Source: Acidobacteriota bacterium
Lineage (GTDB): Bacteria; Acidobacteriota; Terriglobia; Terriglobales; Acidobacteriaceae
Direction of reading: 5' to 3'
NCBI GenBank assembly: GCA_021851625.1
Contig: JAJZCX010000126.1
Span: forward strand, 1-5,445
DNA: 5,445 nt
A model generated the notes under the pieces. The model was not told the origin of the DNA, searched no databases, and was given only the letters and a program-made list of their open reading frames with translations. The position numbers and the translations under genes were made by a program. Below are positions 1-5,445 of the stretch, piece by piece (the first letter of the stretch is position 1; each line of letters starts with the position of its first letter).

Positions 1-1
1 A

Positions 2-1141
2 GCCAATGAAGACGATGCGCAGGCCGTGCGGCAGCTATGCGTCTTCACCACGCACACGCCAGTGCCCGCCGGGCATGACCGCTTCTCGCTCGACCAGACG
101 CGGCAGATTCTCGGCGAGGAGCGCGCGGACGTTTTGCAGCGCTTTGGCTGCTGCCCAGAGGGGCAGTTGAACATGACCTACGTTGCGCTGCACTTCTCGC
201 GCTACGTCAACGGCGTGGCCATGCAGCACGGCAAGGTTTCGCAGCAAATGTTTCCCGACTACACGGTGCACGCCATCACCAACGGTGTGCACGCGGCTAC
301 ATGGATTGCCGCGCCGCTGCAAAAATTGCTCGACGAAAAAATTCCAGAGTGGCGCCGCGACAATCAATATCTGCGCTTCGCCATTGGCCTGTCGGCCAGT
401 GAGATTGAGTTGTGCCATCGTGAATCCAAACGCGCGCTGCTGGCCGCGGTCGCGCAGCGCACGGGCGTGCAACTGGATGAACGCCGCTTCACGTTGGGCT
501 TTGCCCGGCGCGCGGCTTCGTACAAGCGAGCGGACATGCTCTTCGCCAATCCGCATCGCCTGCTGCAGATCGCTGGCGAATGCGGCGGCCTGCAAATTCT
601 CTACGGCGGCAAGGCGCATCCCCACGATGAGCCGGGCAAGGCCATCATTCGCAGAGTGATTGAAGAAGCCGCAGCGCTGAACTCCAATGCGCTGAAGGTG
701 GTCTACCTCGAAAATTATGAGTGGGAATTGGGCGCGCTGCTCACCAGCGGCTGCGACCTGTGGCTGAACACGCCGCGCCGTCCGTATGAAGCCTCCGGCA
801 CCAGCGGCATGAAGGCGGCCATGAACGGCGTGCCCAGCTTGAGCACGCTCGACGGCTGGTGGATTGAGGGCTGCATCGAAGGCGCAACCGGCTGGTCGAT
901 TGTCGAATCCGACGAGGAAGAGATGGAGGCCGAGTCGCTCTACGAAAAATTGGCCGTGGAGATTTTGCCGCTCTACTACCGCTATCCTGCGCGATGGAAA
1001 GAGGTCATGCGTCTCACGCTGGCTGTCAACGGAGCCTTCTTCAACACGCAGAGGATGCTGCACCAATATCTGATGAACGCCTACTTCCCCAGCGATGGCT
1101 CCGGCCAATGGATCGACCAGCCCGAGTTAACGCTGGCCTAA
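2..1141 (+). CDS. glgP: Alpha-glucan (glycogen/maltodextrin) phosphorylase, C-terminal part, 5' end outside window
   Basis: GT35 phosphorylase, which removes glucose-1-phosphate from the non-reducing ends of alpha-1,4-glucans in the cytoplasm using pyridoxal phosphate. The frame is open to the left edge (A-N-E-D-D-A-Q-A precede the GTG at 26), so that GTG is internal and the true start lies outside. About 379 residues are present, roughly the C-terminal half of the short alpha-glucan phosphorylase family. Numbering from the codon at 26: an FTTHTPVPAGHD block near the start, HAITNGVH, then FARRAASYKR with R162 and K167 as likely equivalents of rabbit phosphate-site R569 and K574. Next come YGGKAHPHDEPGKAII and EASGTSGMKAAMNG, whose K263 (codon 812-814) matches the PLP-binding lysine (rabbit K680), then STLDGWWIEG. 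No break or missing key residue is visible. A terminator follows directly, so this is the last gene of its transcript. Family assignment is firm; the preferred substrate (glycogen or maltodextrin) cannot be told. Confidence 0.93.
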   Translation, partial: ANEDDAQAVRQLCVFTTHTPVPAGHDRFSLDQTRQILGEERADVLQRFGCCPEGQLNMTYVALHFSRYVNGVAMQHGKVSQQMFPDYTVHAITNGVHAATWIAAPLQKLLDEKIPEWRRDNQYLRFAIGLSASEIELCHRESKRALLAAVAQRTGVQLDERRFTLGFARRAASYKRADMLFANPHRLLQIAGECGGLQILYGGKAHPHDEPGKAIIRRVIEEAAALNSNALKVVYLENYEWELGALLTSGCDLWLNTPRRPYEASGTSGMKAAMNGVPSLSTLDGWWIEGCIEGATGWSIVESDEEEMEAESLYEKLAVEILPLYYRYPARWKEVMRLTLAVNGAFFNTQRMLHQYLMNAYFPSDGSGQWIDQPELTLA

Positions 1142-1148
1142 AGATTCA

Positions 1149-1185
1149 GCGGGCGCGCCTTGCACCGCGCGCCTGCATTTCTTTT
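1149..1185 (+). terminator. Rho-independent terminator after the phosphorylase gene
   Basis: Bases 1149-1158 can pair with 1167-1176 to form a 10-bp stem (nine Watson-Crick pairs, one G-U) around an 8-base loop. The tail ATTTCTTTT (1177-1185) follows at once. It lies 8 bases after the phosphorylase stop codon. Read on the minus strand the same stem sits after the ParA gene, but the tail there (TGAATCTTTA) is a poor T-tract. It therefore fits the plus strand best, though it may also hinder minus-strand read-through between these convergent genes. Confidence 0.75.
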
Positions 1186-1198
1186 CGCAAACGATCCC

Positions 1199-2194
1199 CT
1201 ATGCGCCCATCGTGTATTGAACAGAGTCCAAAATATTCCTTGCCAGCTCCTCAAAATCCTCGCGGCAGTTTTTCACAGCATTTGCGTGCGCGCCAATAGC
1301 CCCCTCCGATGCTGTGAGGTGGAAGATTGGCTTGCGCGCCTCCATGGCCAAGGGCATCAGACTGCGATAGTGCTTCAGTAAAGCCAGCTTGTGCGGATCC
1401 TGCTCTAAGCTGGGCACTTTGTCGACGGACTCTCCCAAAACAAATTCTCGATACGTTTGAGGAATGCGATTCATCCATTTCTGGTAGGCCTGAACGGGGC
1501 GGCTGTCTCGAATTCCGTGCTGCATTACAACATATCCAGCAGGCTTCATCTCTCCAGTAGGCAGGGACAAGTTGAAGGCTTGCGGTGCTGCCTTCAGGCG
1601 GTCTTTCCAACCCTTACCCCAGTCATTTCGCAGCGCTGGGCCAAGATTTTTTAATCCTTGCAGAGAGAACAGATCAGGAGCCAAAGGTACGACCACATGC
1701 TGTGCCGCAATGAGTGCAGCACGGTTAATGGCTCCCAGATTAGGGCCGACATCCATCAATACCAGTTCTGCCTTGATCGTCTGTGCTCCAGCCAGCAAAA
1801 TTCGATAAAACGCACTGAGAACGCGGAACGATCGTTCGTCAGCACCCAGTGCTTTCGGCCAACATTCGGATAAGGCATCTTCAAATTTTGAAAGAGCCAA
1901 GTCTCCCACGATGAGGCCAAGCCCCTCTGCAATGTGTTCTACATGTATAGTCGCCAAGTCTCCCGTGCCACTGATTCCGGGCTGCAAAGCTCCATACACA
2001 GTCTGTTGTTGTTCCTGATTCCAAAGCTTTTCCAGTCGGGTGTCTGGCAGAAACATGGATGTCAGATTTGCCTGAGGATCCAAATCAGCAGCGAGCGTGG
2101 GAATGCCCAATTCGGCATACATCCACGCCAAGTGATAGACCAAGGAGGTTTTCCCGACTCCACCCTTGTTGTTAAAAAATGCGATGGTCTTCAT
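1199..2194 (-). CDS. Orphan ParA/MinD-family ATPase (deviant Walker A), cassette gene 2
   Basis: A 331-residue P-loop ATPase of the ParA/MinD/Soj superfamily, expected to dimerise on ATP and bind DNA or a protein partner. Visible motifs: the deviant Walker A NNKGGVGKTS with signature lysine K10 and K15; ADLDPQAN at 36-43 (Walker A', D37); the Walker B/switch region LMDVGPN with D148; and VVVPLAPDLFSLQGL at 167-181. It starts directly at the P-loop with no N-terminal helix-turn-helix, unlike plasmid type Ia ParA. It is longer than Soj (about 250-290 aa) because of a C-terminal module with LLKHYRSLMPLAMEARKP (272-289) and GAIGAHANAVKNC (298-310). I recall that block from other ParA-like ATPases, but no function for it. 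The start is supported by GGAG six bases upstream and by the ATGA overlap with the preceding gene, implying translational coupling. There is no parB or parS nearby, so plasmid or chromosome partition is unlikely. The family call is firm; the role is unknown, most likely working with the upstream AlbA_2-GHKL protein. Confidence 0.9.
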   Translation of the reverse strand: MKTIAFFNNKGGVGKTSLVYHLAWMYAELGIPTLAADLDPQANLTSMFLPDTRLEKLWNQEQQQTVYGALQPGISGTGDLATIHVEHIAEGLGLIVGDLALSKFEDALSECWPKALGADERSFRVLSAFYRILLAGAQTIKAELVLMDVGPNLGAINRAALIAAQHVVVPLAPDLFSLQGLKNLGPALRNDWGKGWKDRLKAAPQAFNLSLPTGEMKPAGYVVMQHGIRDSRPVQAYQKWMNRIPQTYREFVLGESVDKVPSLEQDPHKLALLKHYRSLMPLAMEARKPIFHLTASEGAIGAHANAVKNCREDFEELARNILDSVQYTMGA

Positions 2195-3375
2195 CTTCCA
2201 CTCCGTTGCAGAGTGACGTTCACGTAGTACGATTCAAAGGTAAATTGAGCCGGAGGATTCCCGTTCTCGTGCAGCAGTTTTTGTGCGCGTTGAATTCCAT
2301 AACCGAAGCGATTCATATAACCGAGTGTCTTCATTGCTTCGGCAAGCACAGGATTTCGATAGCTATTCACGCGCAAATAATTCTCTCGCGTCACGTCCCC
2401 GTAGAGTCCGCCAGGGTTCTGGATTTCGATCCGGTCTGAGAAGCAATACAGCCGAACGGGGCTGTTGGACGCATAGTCCCTGTGAATGAGCGCGTTCACG
2501 AGCAATTCTCGAATTGCACCGAGGGGATAATTTGGTTGCATCTCTTCGCGCAGTGCAGATCGCGTGCGCAAGCTGGTTTGAATGAGCGATTGCACGCGGT
2601 TGTCCAATTGTTGCATCACCCCGCCCATATCCCCGGAAATCTCTGCTTGGTCGATGGGTATATCTGTAATTTCTGTGCCGGAAAACTGGAGATATTGCAC
2701 ATACGCTCCCGGAGAATAAAAGCGCGGATTGGTGCCAAACAACAAAATGCCCGCATTCGTGGGACAGTTTTTCTTCAAATCATATAAGCGCAGCGCGGCT
2801 AGTTGTTCTTCGATGCTTCGGTGGTTTTCATCAATGACGCTGGAGGCCACGGTGCTCTGCCGATACGCCGCGAATAGATTCAAAGCCAAATCGCTTATAT
2901 TTGCGTCTGCGCAGGCAGTAGCATCAAACGTTCGGGCAGTTGCTGCTCGGCGCTCGGAAAGGATGCGCTCCTCTTGCTCATTTGCAATGGCTTTGCGTGG
3001 GCCGTTACGAATCCACACCTGGCCTTTGTAGCGAACCGGCGGTAAGTCCGGTGGTTTTACTTCAACGACCACGACGTCGCCGCCTGGCAAGGAAAACTTT
3101 TCCACTTGCAAAGCAGGCTGCGGCAAAATATTCCCGTCTGAGCGTAAGGCTGCCAGCCGCTGCAGTAGTTCATCCGTGGCCTGCAAACCATTCAAGGCAC
3201 CATCATCGTTGACGCCAACGAGTAAATACCCCGGTTCCTTGCTGTCAGGCATATCATTCGCAAACGCACAAACCACCTCGGAAAACTTCTCTGTGGCATT
3301 GATGGAAGTTGTTCGCTCAAGGCGAACAGACTCCATATCCCTCAGCATCGTTTGCAACTTCTCCGCTGTGACCAT
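2191..3375 (-). CDS. AlbA_2/Schlafen-type domain protein with GHKL (RecG-like C-terminal) ATPase domain, cassette gene 1
   Basis: A 394-residue protein of the type often labelled 'putative DNA-binding/ATP-binding protein' or mislabelled RecG helicase. It has no helicase motifs. The AlbA_2 (Schlafen-like) domain spans about 12-130: ESVRLER (15-21), CAFAND (36-41), GYLLVGVNDDG (49-59) and a VRYKGQVWIRNGP block near 120. A linker follows with the family motif TNAGILLFGTNPRFY. The C-terminal HATPase_c_4/GHKL domain, about 275-390, has an N-box with E290 and N294, the HRDY at 298-301, DRIEIQNPGGL (314-324) and FGYGIQRA (357-364). The acidic residues E15, E20 and D58 match the spacing of the Schlafen nuclease triad, so RNA or DNA cleavage is possible but unproven. 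The start is supported by TAGGA seven bases upstream. The stop overlaps the ParA start (ATGA). Base composition is clearly lower in GC than the flanking genes. Domain calls are firm; function is inferred. Confidence 0.9.
   Translation of the reverse strand: MVTAEKLQTMLRDMESVRLERTTSINATEKFSEVVCAFANDMPDSKEPGYLLVGVNDDGALNGLQATDELLQRLAALRSDGNILPQPALQVEKFSLPGGDVVVVEVKPPDLPPVRYKGQVWIRNGPRKAIANEQEERILSERRAATARTFDATACADANISDLALNLFAAYRQSTVASSVIDENHRSIEEQLAALRLYDLKKNCPTNAGILLFGTNPRFYSPGAYVQYLQFSGTEITDIPIDQAEISGDMGGVMQQLDNRVQSLIQTSLRTRSALREEMQPNYPLGAIRELLVNALIHRDYASNSPVRLYCFSDRIEIQNPGGLYGDVTRENYLRVNSYRNPVLAEAMKTLGYMNRFGYGIQRAQKLLHENGNPPAQFTFESYYVNVTLQRSGR
2201..2204 (-). promoter_or_regulatory. Ribosome binding site of the ParA gene
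   Basis: GGAG on the minus strand lies six bases before the ATG at 2194-2192, inside the last codons of the upstream gene. With the ATGA overlap it fixes this start and points to coupled translation of the two cassette proteins. Confidence 0.6.
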
Positions 3376-3382
3376 ACGTGTA

Positions 3383-3387
3383 TCCTA
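3383..3387 (-). promoter_or_regulatory. Ribosome binding site of the AlbA_2-GHKL gene
   Basis: TAGGA on the minus strand lies seven bases before the ATG at 3375-3373. It supports that ATG as the start of the first cassette gene. Confidence 0.6.
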
Positions 3388-3390
3388 CCG

Positions 3391-3416
3391 TGCTGTGTCC
3401 ATTTTGGATTACAGCA
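3391..3416. repeat. Imperfect inverted repeat in the cassette leader (possible operator or hairpin)
   Basis: TGCTGT (3391-3396) and ACAGCA (3411-3416) are a perfect 6-bp inverted repeat. Inside it TCCA (3398-3401) and TGGA (3405-3408) pair around a TTT loop, so the whole could fold as an interrupted 10-bp hairpin. On the minus strand no T-run follows, so it is not a normal intrinsic terminator for the sugar operon. It overlaps the candidate -10 element, which would suit an operator. The structure is visible; the role is inferred. Confidence 0.45.
3408..3416 (-). promoter_or_regulatory. Candidate extended -10 promoter for the two-gene cassette
   Basis: On the minus strand TGC followed by TGTAAT (5 of 6 to TATAAT) forms an extended -10 element. 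Transcription would start near 3401, leaving a leader of about 25 bases with the ribosome site. The hexamer 17 bases upstream, inside the end of the dehydrogenase gene, does not resemble TTGACA, so the call rests on the extended -10 alone. Read-through from the sugar operon is an alternative, since no terminator is seen in the 49-base gap. Confidence 0.3.
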
Positions 3417-3424
3417 TTGCTTTC

Positions 3425-4789
3425 CTAGCAGCGGATGATCTTCGGGGAGTCGATGCCGCGCGTGGCGTTGCGCGAGTCCACAACCAACTGAGCCGCGGCC
3501 ACAATTTTCTTGTAGTCGTACGAGCTGTGGTCGGTCACGATCAGCACGCAGTCAAACTCCGGCACGCGCTCCAGTGGCGTTGCGGTCATATTCAGCTTGT
3601 AGCGCCGCCCCTGGCCCACCTGCGCGAAGAAGGGATCGTTGTAGCTGACCTGCGCGCCCTCGCGTTGCAGCGACTCGATGATCGTCAGCGCGGGCGACTC
3701 GCGCAGATCGTCCACATCTTTTTTGTAGGCCACGCCGAGCACCAGCACTTTGGAGCCGCGCAGTGGCTTGCTCTCGCGGTTCAACGCCGTCATCACCGCT
3801 TGCAACACGTGGTAGGGCATGGCCTCGTTCACTTCGCCCGCCAGTTCAATGAAGCGCGTAACGAAGTCAAACTCCTTGGCCTTCCAACTCAAATAAAACG
3901 GATCGATGGGAATGCAATGCCCGCCCAAACCCGGCCCCGGATAAAACGGCTGGAAACCGAATGGCTTGGTCGCCGCCGCGTCGATGATCTCCCAAATATC
4001 CAGGCCCATGCGCAGGCACAGCAGCTTCAGTTCATTGACCAGCGCGATGTTCACGCAGCGATAGATGTTTTCGAGCAGCTTGGTCATCTCCGCCGCTGCC
4101 GGGCTGGAGACGGGCACTACGCGGTGGAAGATGCTGTTGTACAAACTGGCGGCCATCGCCGTCGCTGTTGGCTCCATGCCGCCGACAACTTTGGGAATGT
4201 CCTTGCGCGCCACGCGCGTGTTGCCTGGGTCTTCGCGCTCTGGGGAAAAGGCCACGAACACGCCCGGTTCGCCCGGCGCGCGCACCACGGTTTTGCCTGC
4301 CTTTTCGATGATCGGTGCCACCACCTCCGCCGTTGTGCCCGGATACGTCGTGCTTTCGAGCACCACCAATTGCCCGGCGCGCAGATGTGGTGCCAGCGCC
4401 TCCATCGTAGAGACGATATAGCTCATGTCCGGCGTGCGATGTTCGCTCAGCGGTGTGGGCACGCAGATCAGCACCGCGTCCACGTTGGCGATCTCGGCAA
4501 AGTCGCTGGTCGCGCGCAGGCCGTGGACTTGCGCAGCTTGAATCTGCTCCGGCTCAATGCGGTAGATGTAGGACTGCCCGGCGTTGAGCTTCTCCACCTT
4601 GTTCCTGTCCACATCAAAGCCCAGCACGCGGAAGCGCTCTTCGCTGAAGAGCAGCGCCAACGGCAGACCCACGTAGCCCAAGCCAATCACGCCGATCGTG
4701 AGTGTGCGCTGCTCTAACCGCTGCTGCCACGCTGCGGGTGCTGCGATCATCGTTGTTGGCTTGCTCTCTGCGCTCACCGCTGGATTCAT
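3425..4789 (-). CDS. wbpA: WbpA-like UDP-N-acetylglucosamine 6-dehydrogenase (nucleotide sugar dehydrogenase)
   Basis: A 454-residue NAD-dependent enzyme of the UDP-glucose/GDP-mannose dehydrogenase family. It oxidises C6 of a UDP-hexose in two steps to the uronic acid, in the cytoplasm, for surface polysaccharide. The N-terminal Rossmann domain begins with IGVIGLGYVGLP (GLGYVG at 36-41), followed by SPEREDPGN (182-190). The central helical domain holds EMTKLLENIYR with K237 and N241, and GPGLGGHCIPIDPFYL with catalytic C292. The C-terminal UDP-binding domain carries GVAYKKDVDDLRESP (352-366). The GHCIPIDPFYL form is typical of UDP-GlcNAc dehydrogenases (WbpA/TviB type) rather than UDP-glucose (GGSCFPKD) or UDP-ManNAc (GGHCIAVDPWF) enzymes; exact substrate is inferred. 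All three domains are present. About 30 residues precede the Rossmann fold. M14 is an alternative start, but M1 has a strong GGGAGG six bases upstream and an ATGA overlap with the epimerase gene. The two genes form an operon. Confidence 0.9.
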   Translation of the reverse strand: MNPAVSAESKPTTMIAAPAAWQQRLEQRTLTIGVIGLGYVGLPLALLFSEERFRVLGFDVDRNKVEKLNAGQSYIYRIEPEQIQAAQVHGLRATSDFAEIANVDAVLICVPTPLSEHRTPDMSYIVSTMEALAPHLRAGQLVVLESTTYPGTTAEVVAPIIEKAGKTVVRAPGEPGVFVAFSPEREDPGNTRVARKDIPKVVGGMEPTATAMAASLYNSIFHRVVPVSSPAAAEMTKLLENIYRCVNIALVNELKLLCLRMGLDIWEIIDAAATKPFGFQPFYPGPGLGGHCIPIDPFYLSWKAKEFDFVTRFIELAGEVNEAMPYHVLQAVMTALNRESKPLRGSKVLVLGVAYKKDVDDLRESPALTIIESLQREGAQVSYNDPFFAQVGQGRRYKLNMTATPLERVPEFDCVLIVTDHSSYDYKKIVAAAQLVVDSRNATRGIDSPKIIRC

Positions 4790-5445
4790 GCTTTGCCTCC
4801 CGCGGGCACAACGGCGCGTTGGGCGTGTTGCTGGCGATACCAGTCCACCGTGCGGCGCAGTCCCTCCTCAAAATTCACCGCAGGCGCATAGCCCAAGGCC
4901 GTGCGCGCGGCGTGGATGTCCGCGTATGAATGCTCAATGTCTCCCGTGCGCGGCGGCCCATACTGTGGAGGATTTTTGTAGCCGAGCATCTCCGCCAGCA
5001 GCGCGTAGGTCTCATTCAACGTATGCGGTTCCCCGCAGGCAATGTTGAAGACGCGCCCGGCCACGTCGCTCGCCGGAGCCGTTGCTGCCTTCAGATTCGC
5101 CTGCACCACATTTTCAATGTAGGTAAAGTCACGGCTCTGCATGCCATCGCCAAAGATCACCGGCTGCTCTTGGTTGAGCATCATGCGAATGAACTTGGCC
5201 ATCACGCCGCTGTAGGGTGAGTCTGGCGCCTGCCGCGGCCCAAAGATGTTGAAGTAGCGCAACGCCACCGTCTCCAGCTTGTACACCTCCCAATAGCTGC
5301 GCAGGTACAACTCGCCCGCGTACTTTTGCACTGCATAGGGAGACAGCGGCCCGGGCAGCATCGTCTCCGTCTGCGGCAGTGGATTCTTGTTGCCATAGGC
5401 GGACGAAGAAGCCGCATACACTACGCGCCGCACGCCGGTGGCCCG
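4786..5445 (-). CDS. NAD-dependent epimerase/dehydratase (probable UDP-GlcNAc/UDP-glucose 4-epimerase), N-terminus outside window
   Basis: Extended SDR-family sugar-nucleotide epimerase, lacking its first ~100 residues and the GxxGxxG NAD-binding loop because the frame runs off the right edge. Codons for R-A-T-G precede the GTG at 5433, so that GTG is internal. Numbered from it: VVYAASSSAYG (4-14) with the catalytic serine region, SPYAVQK with Y33 and K37 (the YxxxK pair), RYFNIFGPRQ (59-68) and FGDGMQSRDFTYIENV (94-109). The C-terminal substrate domain ends in EEGLRRTVDWYRQQH. These are hallmarks of GalE/WbpP/TviC-like 4-epimerases. Its stop overlaps the dehydrogenase start by ATGA. Paired with a WbpA-type dehydrogenase it would make UDP-GalNAcA (epimerisation before or after oxidation), as in WbpP/WbpA or TviB/TviC; this pathway is inferred. 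A UDP-glucuronate 4-epimerase or a 4,6-dehydratase-like member cannot be fully excluded without the N-terminus. Confidence 0.88.
   Translation of the reverse strand, partial: RATGVRRVVYAASSSAYGNKNPLPQTETMLPGPLSPYAVQKYAGELYLRSYWEVYKLETVALRYFNIFGPRQAPDSPYSGVMAKFIRMMLNQEQPVIFGDGMQSRDFTYIENVVQANLKAATAPASDVAGRVFNIACGEPHTLNETYALLAEMLGYKNPPQYGPPRTGDIEHSYADIHAARTALGYAPAVNFEEGLRRTVDWYRQQHAQRAVVPAGGKA
4796..4801 (-). promoter_or_regulatory. Strong ribosome binding site of the dehydrogenase gene
   Basis: GGGAGG on the minus strand lies six bases before the ATG at 4789-4787, within the 3' end of the epimerase gene. It decides the upstream start over the internal ATG at 4750-4748. Confidence 0.65.

Noticed and set aside
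26..28. GTG at 26 as the start of the phosphorylase gene
   Set aside because: The frame continues open to the window edge, and the conserved N-terminal half of the family is missing, so the gene starts outside.
35..1108. Minus-strand open frame of 357 codons opposite the phosphorylase
   Set aside because: No family motifs are seen and its extent mirrors the phosphorylase frame; the plus strand carries all GT35 hallmarks.
1199..2194. Plasmid-type partition locus (parABS)
   Set aside because: There is no parB-like gene and no parS-like palindrome in the window, and the neighbours are chromosomal metabolic genes.
2191..3375. ATP-dependent DNA helicase RecG
   Set aside because: There is no Walker A/DEAD-type helicase motif or wedge domain. 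Only the RecG-like AlbA_2 plus GHKL architecture, which is commonly mis-named, is present.
3176..4717. Long plus-strand open frame (513 codons) opposite the dehydrogenase and the start of the AlbA_2 gene
   Set aside because: Its translation is rich in H, R, Q and A without recognisable motifs. It is the usual antisense shadow of a GC-rich gene, while the opposite strand encodes intact, motif-complete enzymes.
5431..5433. GTG at 5433 as the start of the epimerase gene
   Set aside because: The frame continues to the right edge, and the NAD-binding Rossmann N-terminus of the family must lie upstream.

Overview
The window looks like a stretch of chromosome from a moderately GC-rich, free-living bacterium. 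The protein styles (short-type alpha-glucan phosphorylase, WbpA-like sugar dehydrogenase with an SDR epimerase) would suit Acidobacteriota, but this is a low-confidence guess. There is no rRNA, tRNA or other taxonomic marker to settle it.

Layout: (1) positions 2-1141, plus strand: the C-terminal half of an alpha-glucan (glycogen/maltodextrin) phosphorylase, open at the left edge and closed by a strong GC hairpin and T-rich tail at 1149-1185. (2) 1199-3375, minus strand: a tightly coupled two-gene cassette. An AlbA_2/Schlafen-type protein with a GHKL ATPase C-terminus (2191-3375) is followed, with a 4-base ATGA overlap, by an orphan ParA/MinD-type ATPase (1199-2194). The phosphorylase and the ParA gene converge tail to tail. 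(3) 3376-3424: a 49-base gap with a good ribosome site, a possible extended -10 promoter and an inverted repeat overlapping it. (4) 3425-5445, minus strand: a sugar-nucleotide operon, with an NAD-dependent epimerase (N-terminus beyond the right edge) overlapping by ATGA a WbpA-type UDP-N-acetylglucosamine 6-dehydrogenase.

The two outer regions are ordinary metabolism: storage glucan breakdown, and supply of a uronic acid sugar nucleotide (probably UDP-GlcNAcA/UDP-GalNAcA) for surface polysaccharide. The middle cassette differs. Hand-counted 60-base lines have 43-55 % GC, against 63-67 % in the two flank lines counted, and its genes have no link to sugar metabolism. It carries a nucleic-acid-binding or nuclease-like domain, a GHKL ATPase and a deviant Walker ATPase, with no ParB or parS. 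It is best read as a horizontally acquired accessory cassette and a candidate nucleic-acid-targeting (defence-type) system. That function is inferred from domains and context, not shown.

No CRISPR array, tRNA, rRNA, transposase or insertion sequence ends were seen. The only non-coding stretches are the roughly 57-base and 49-base gaps described below.
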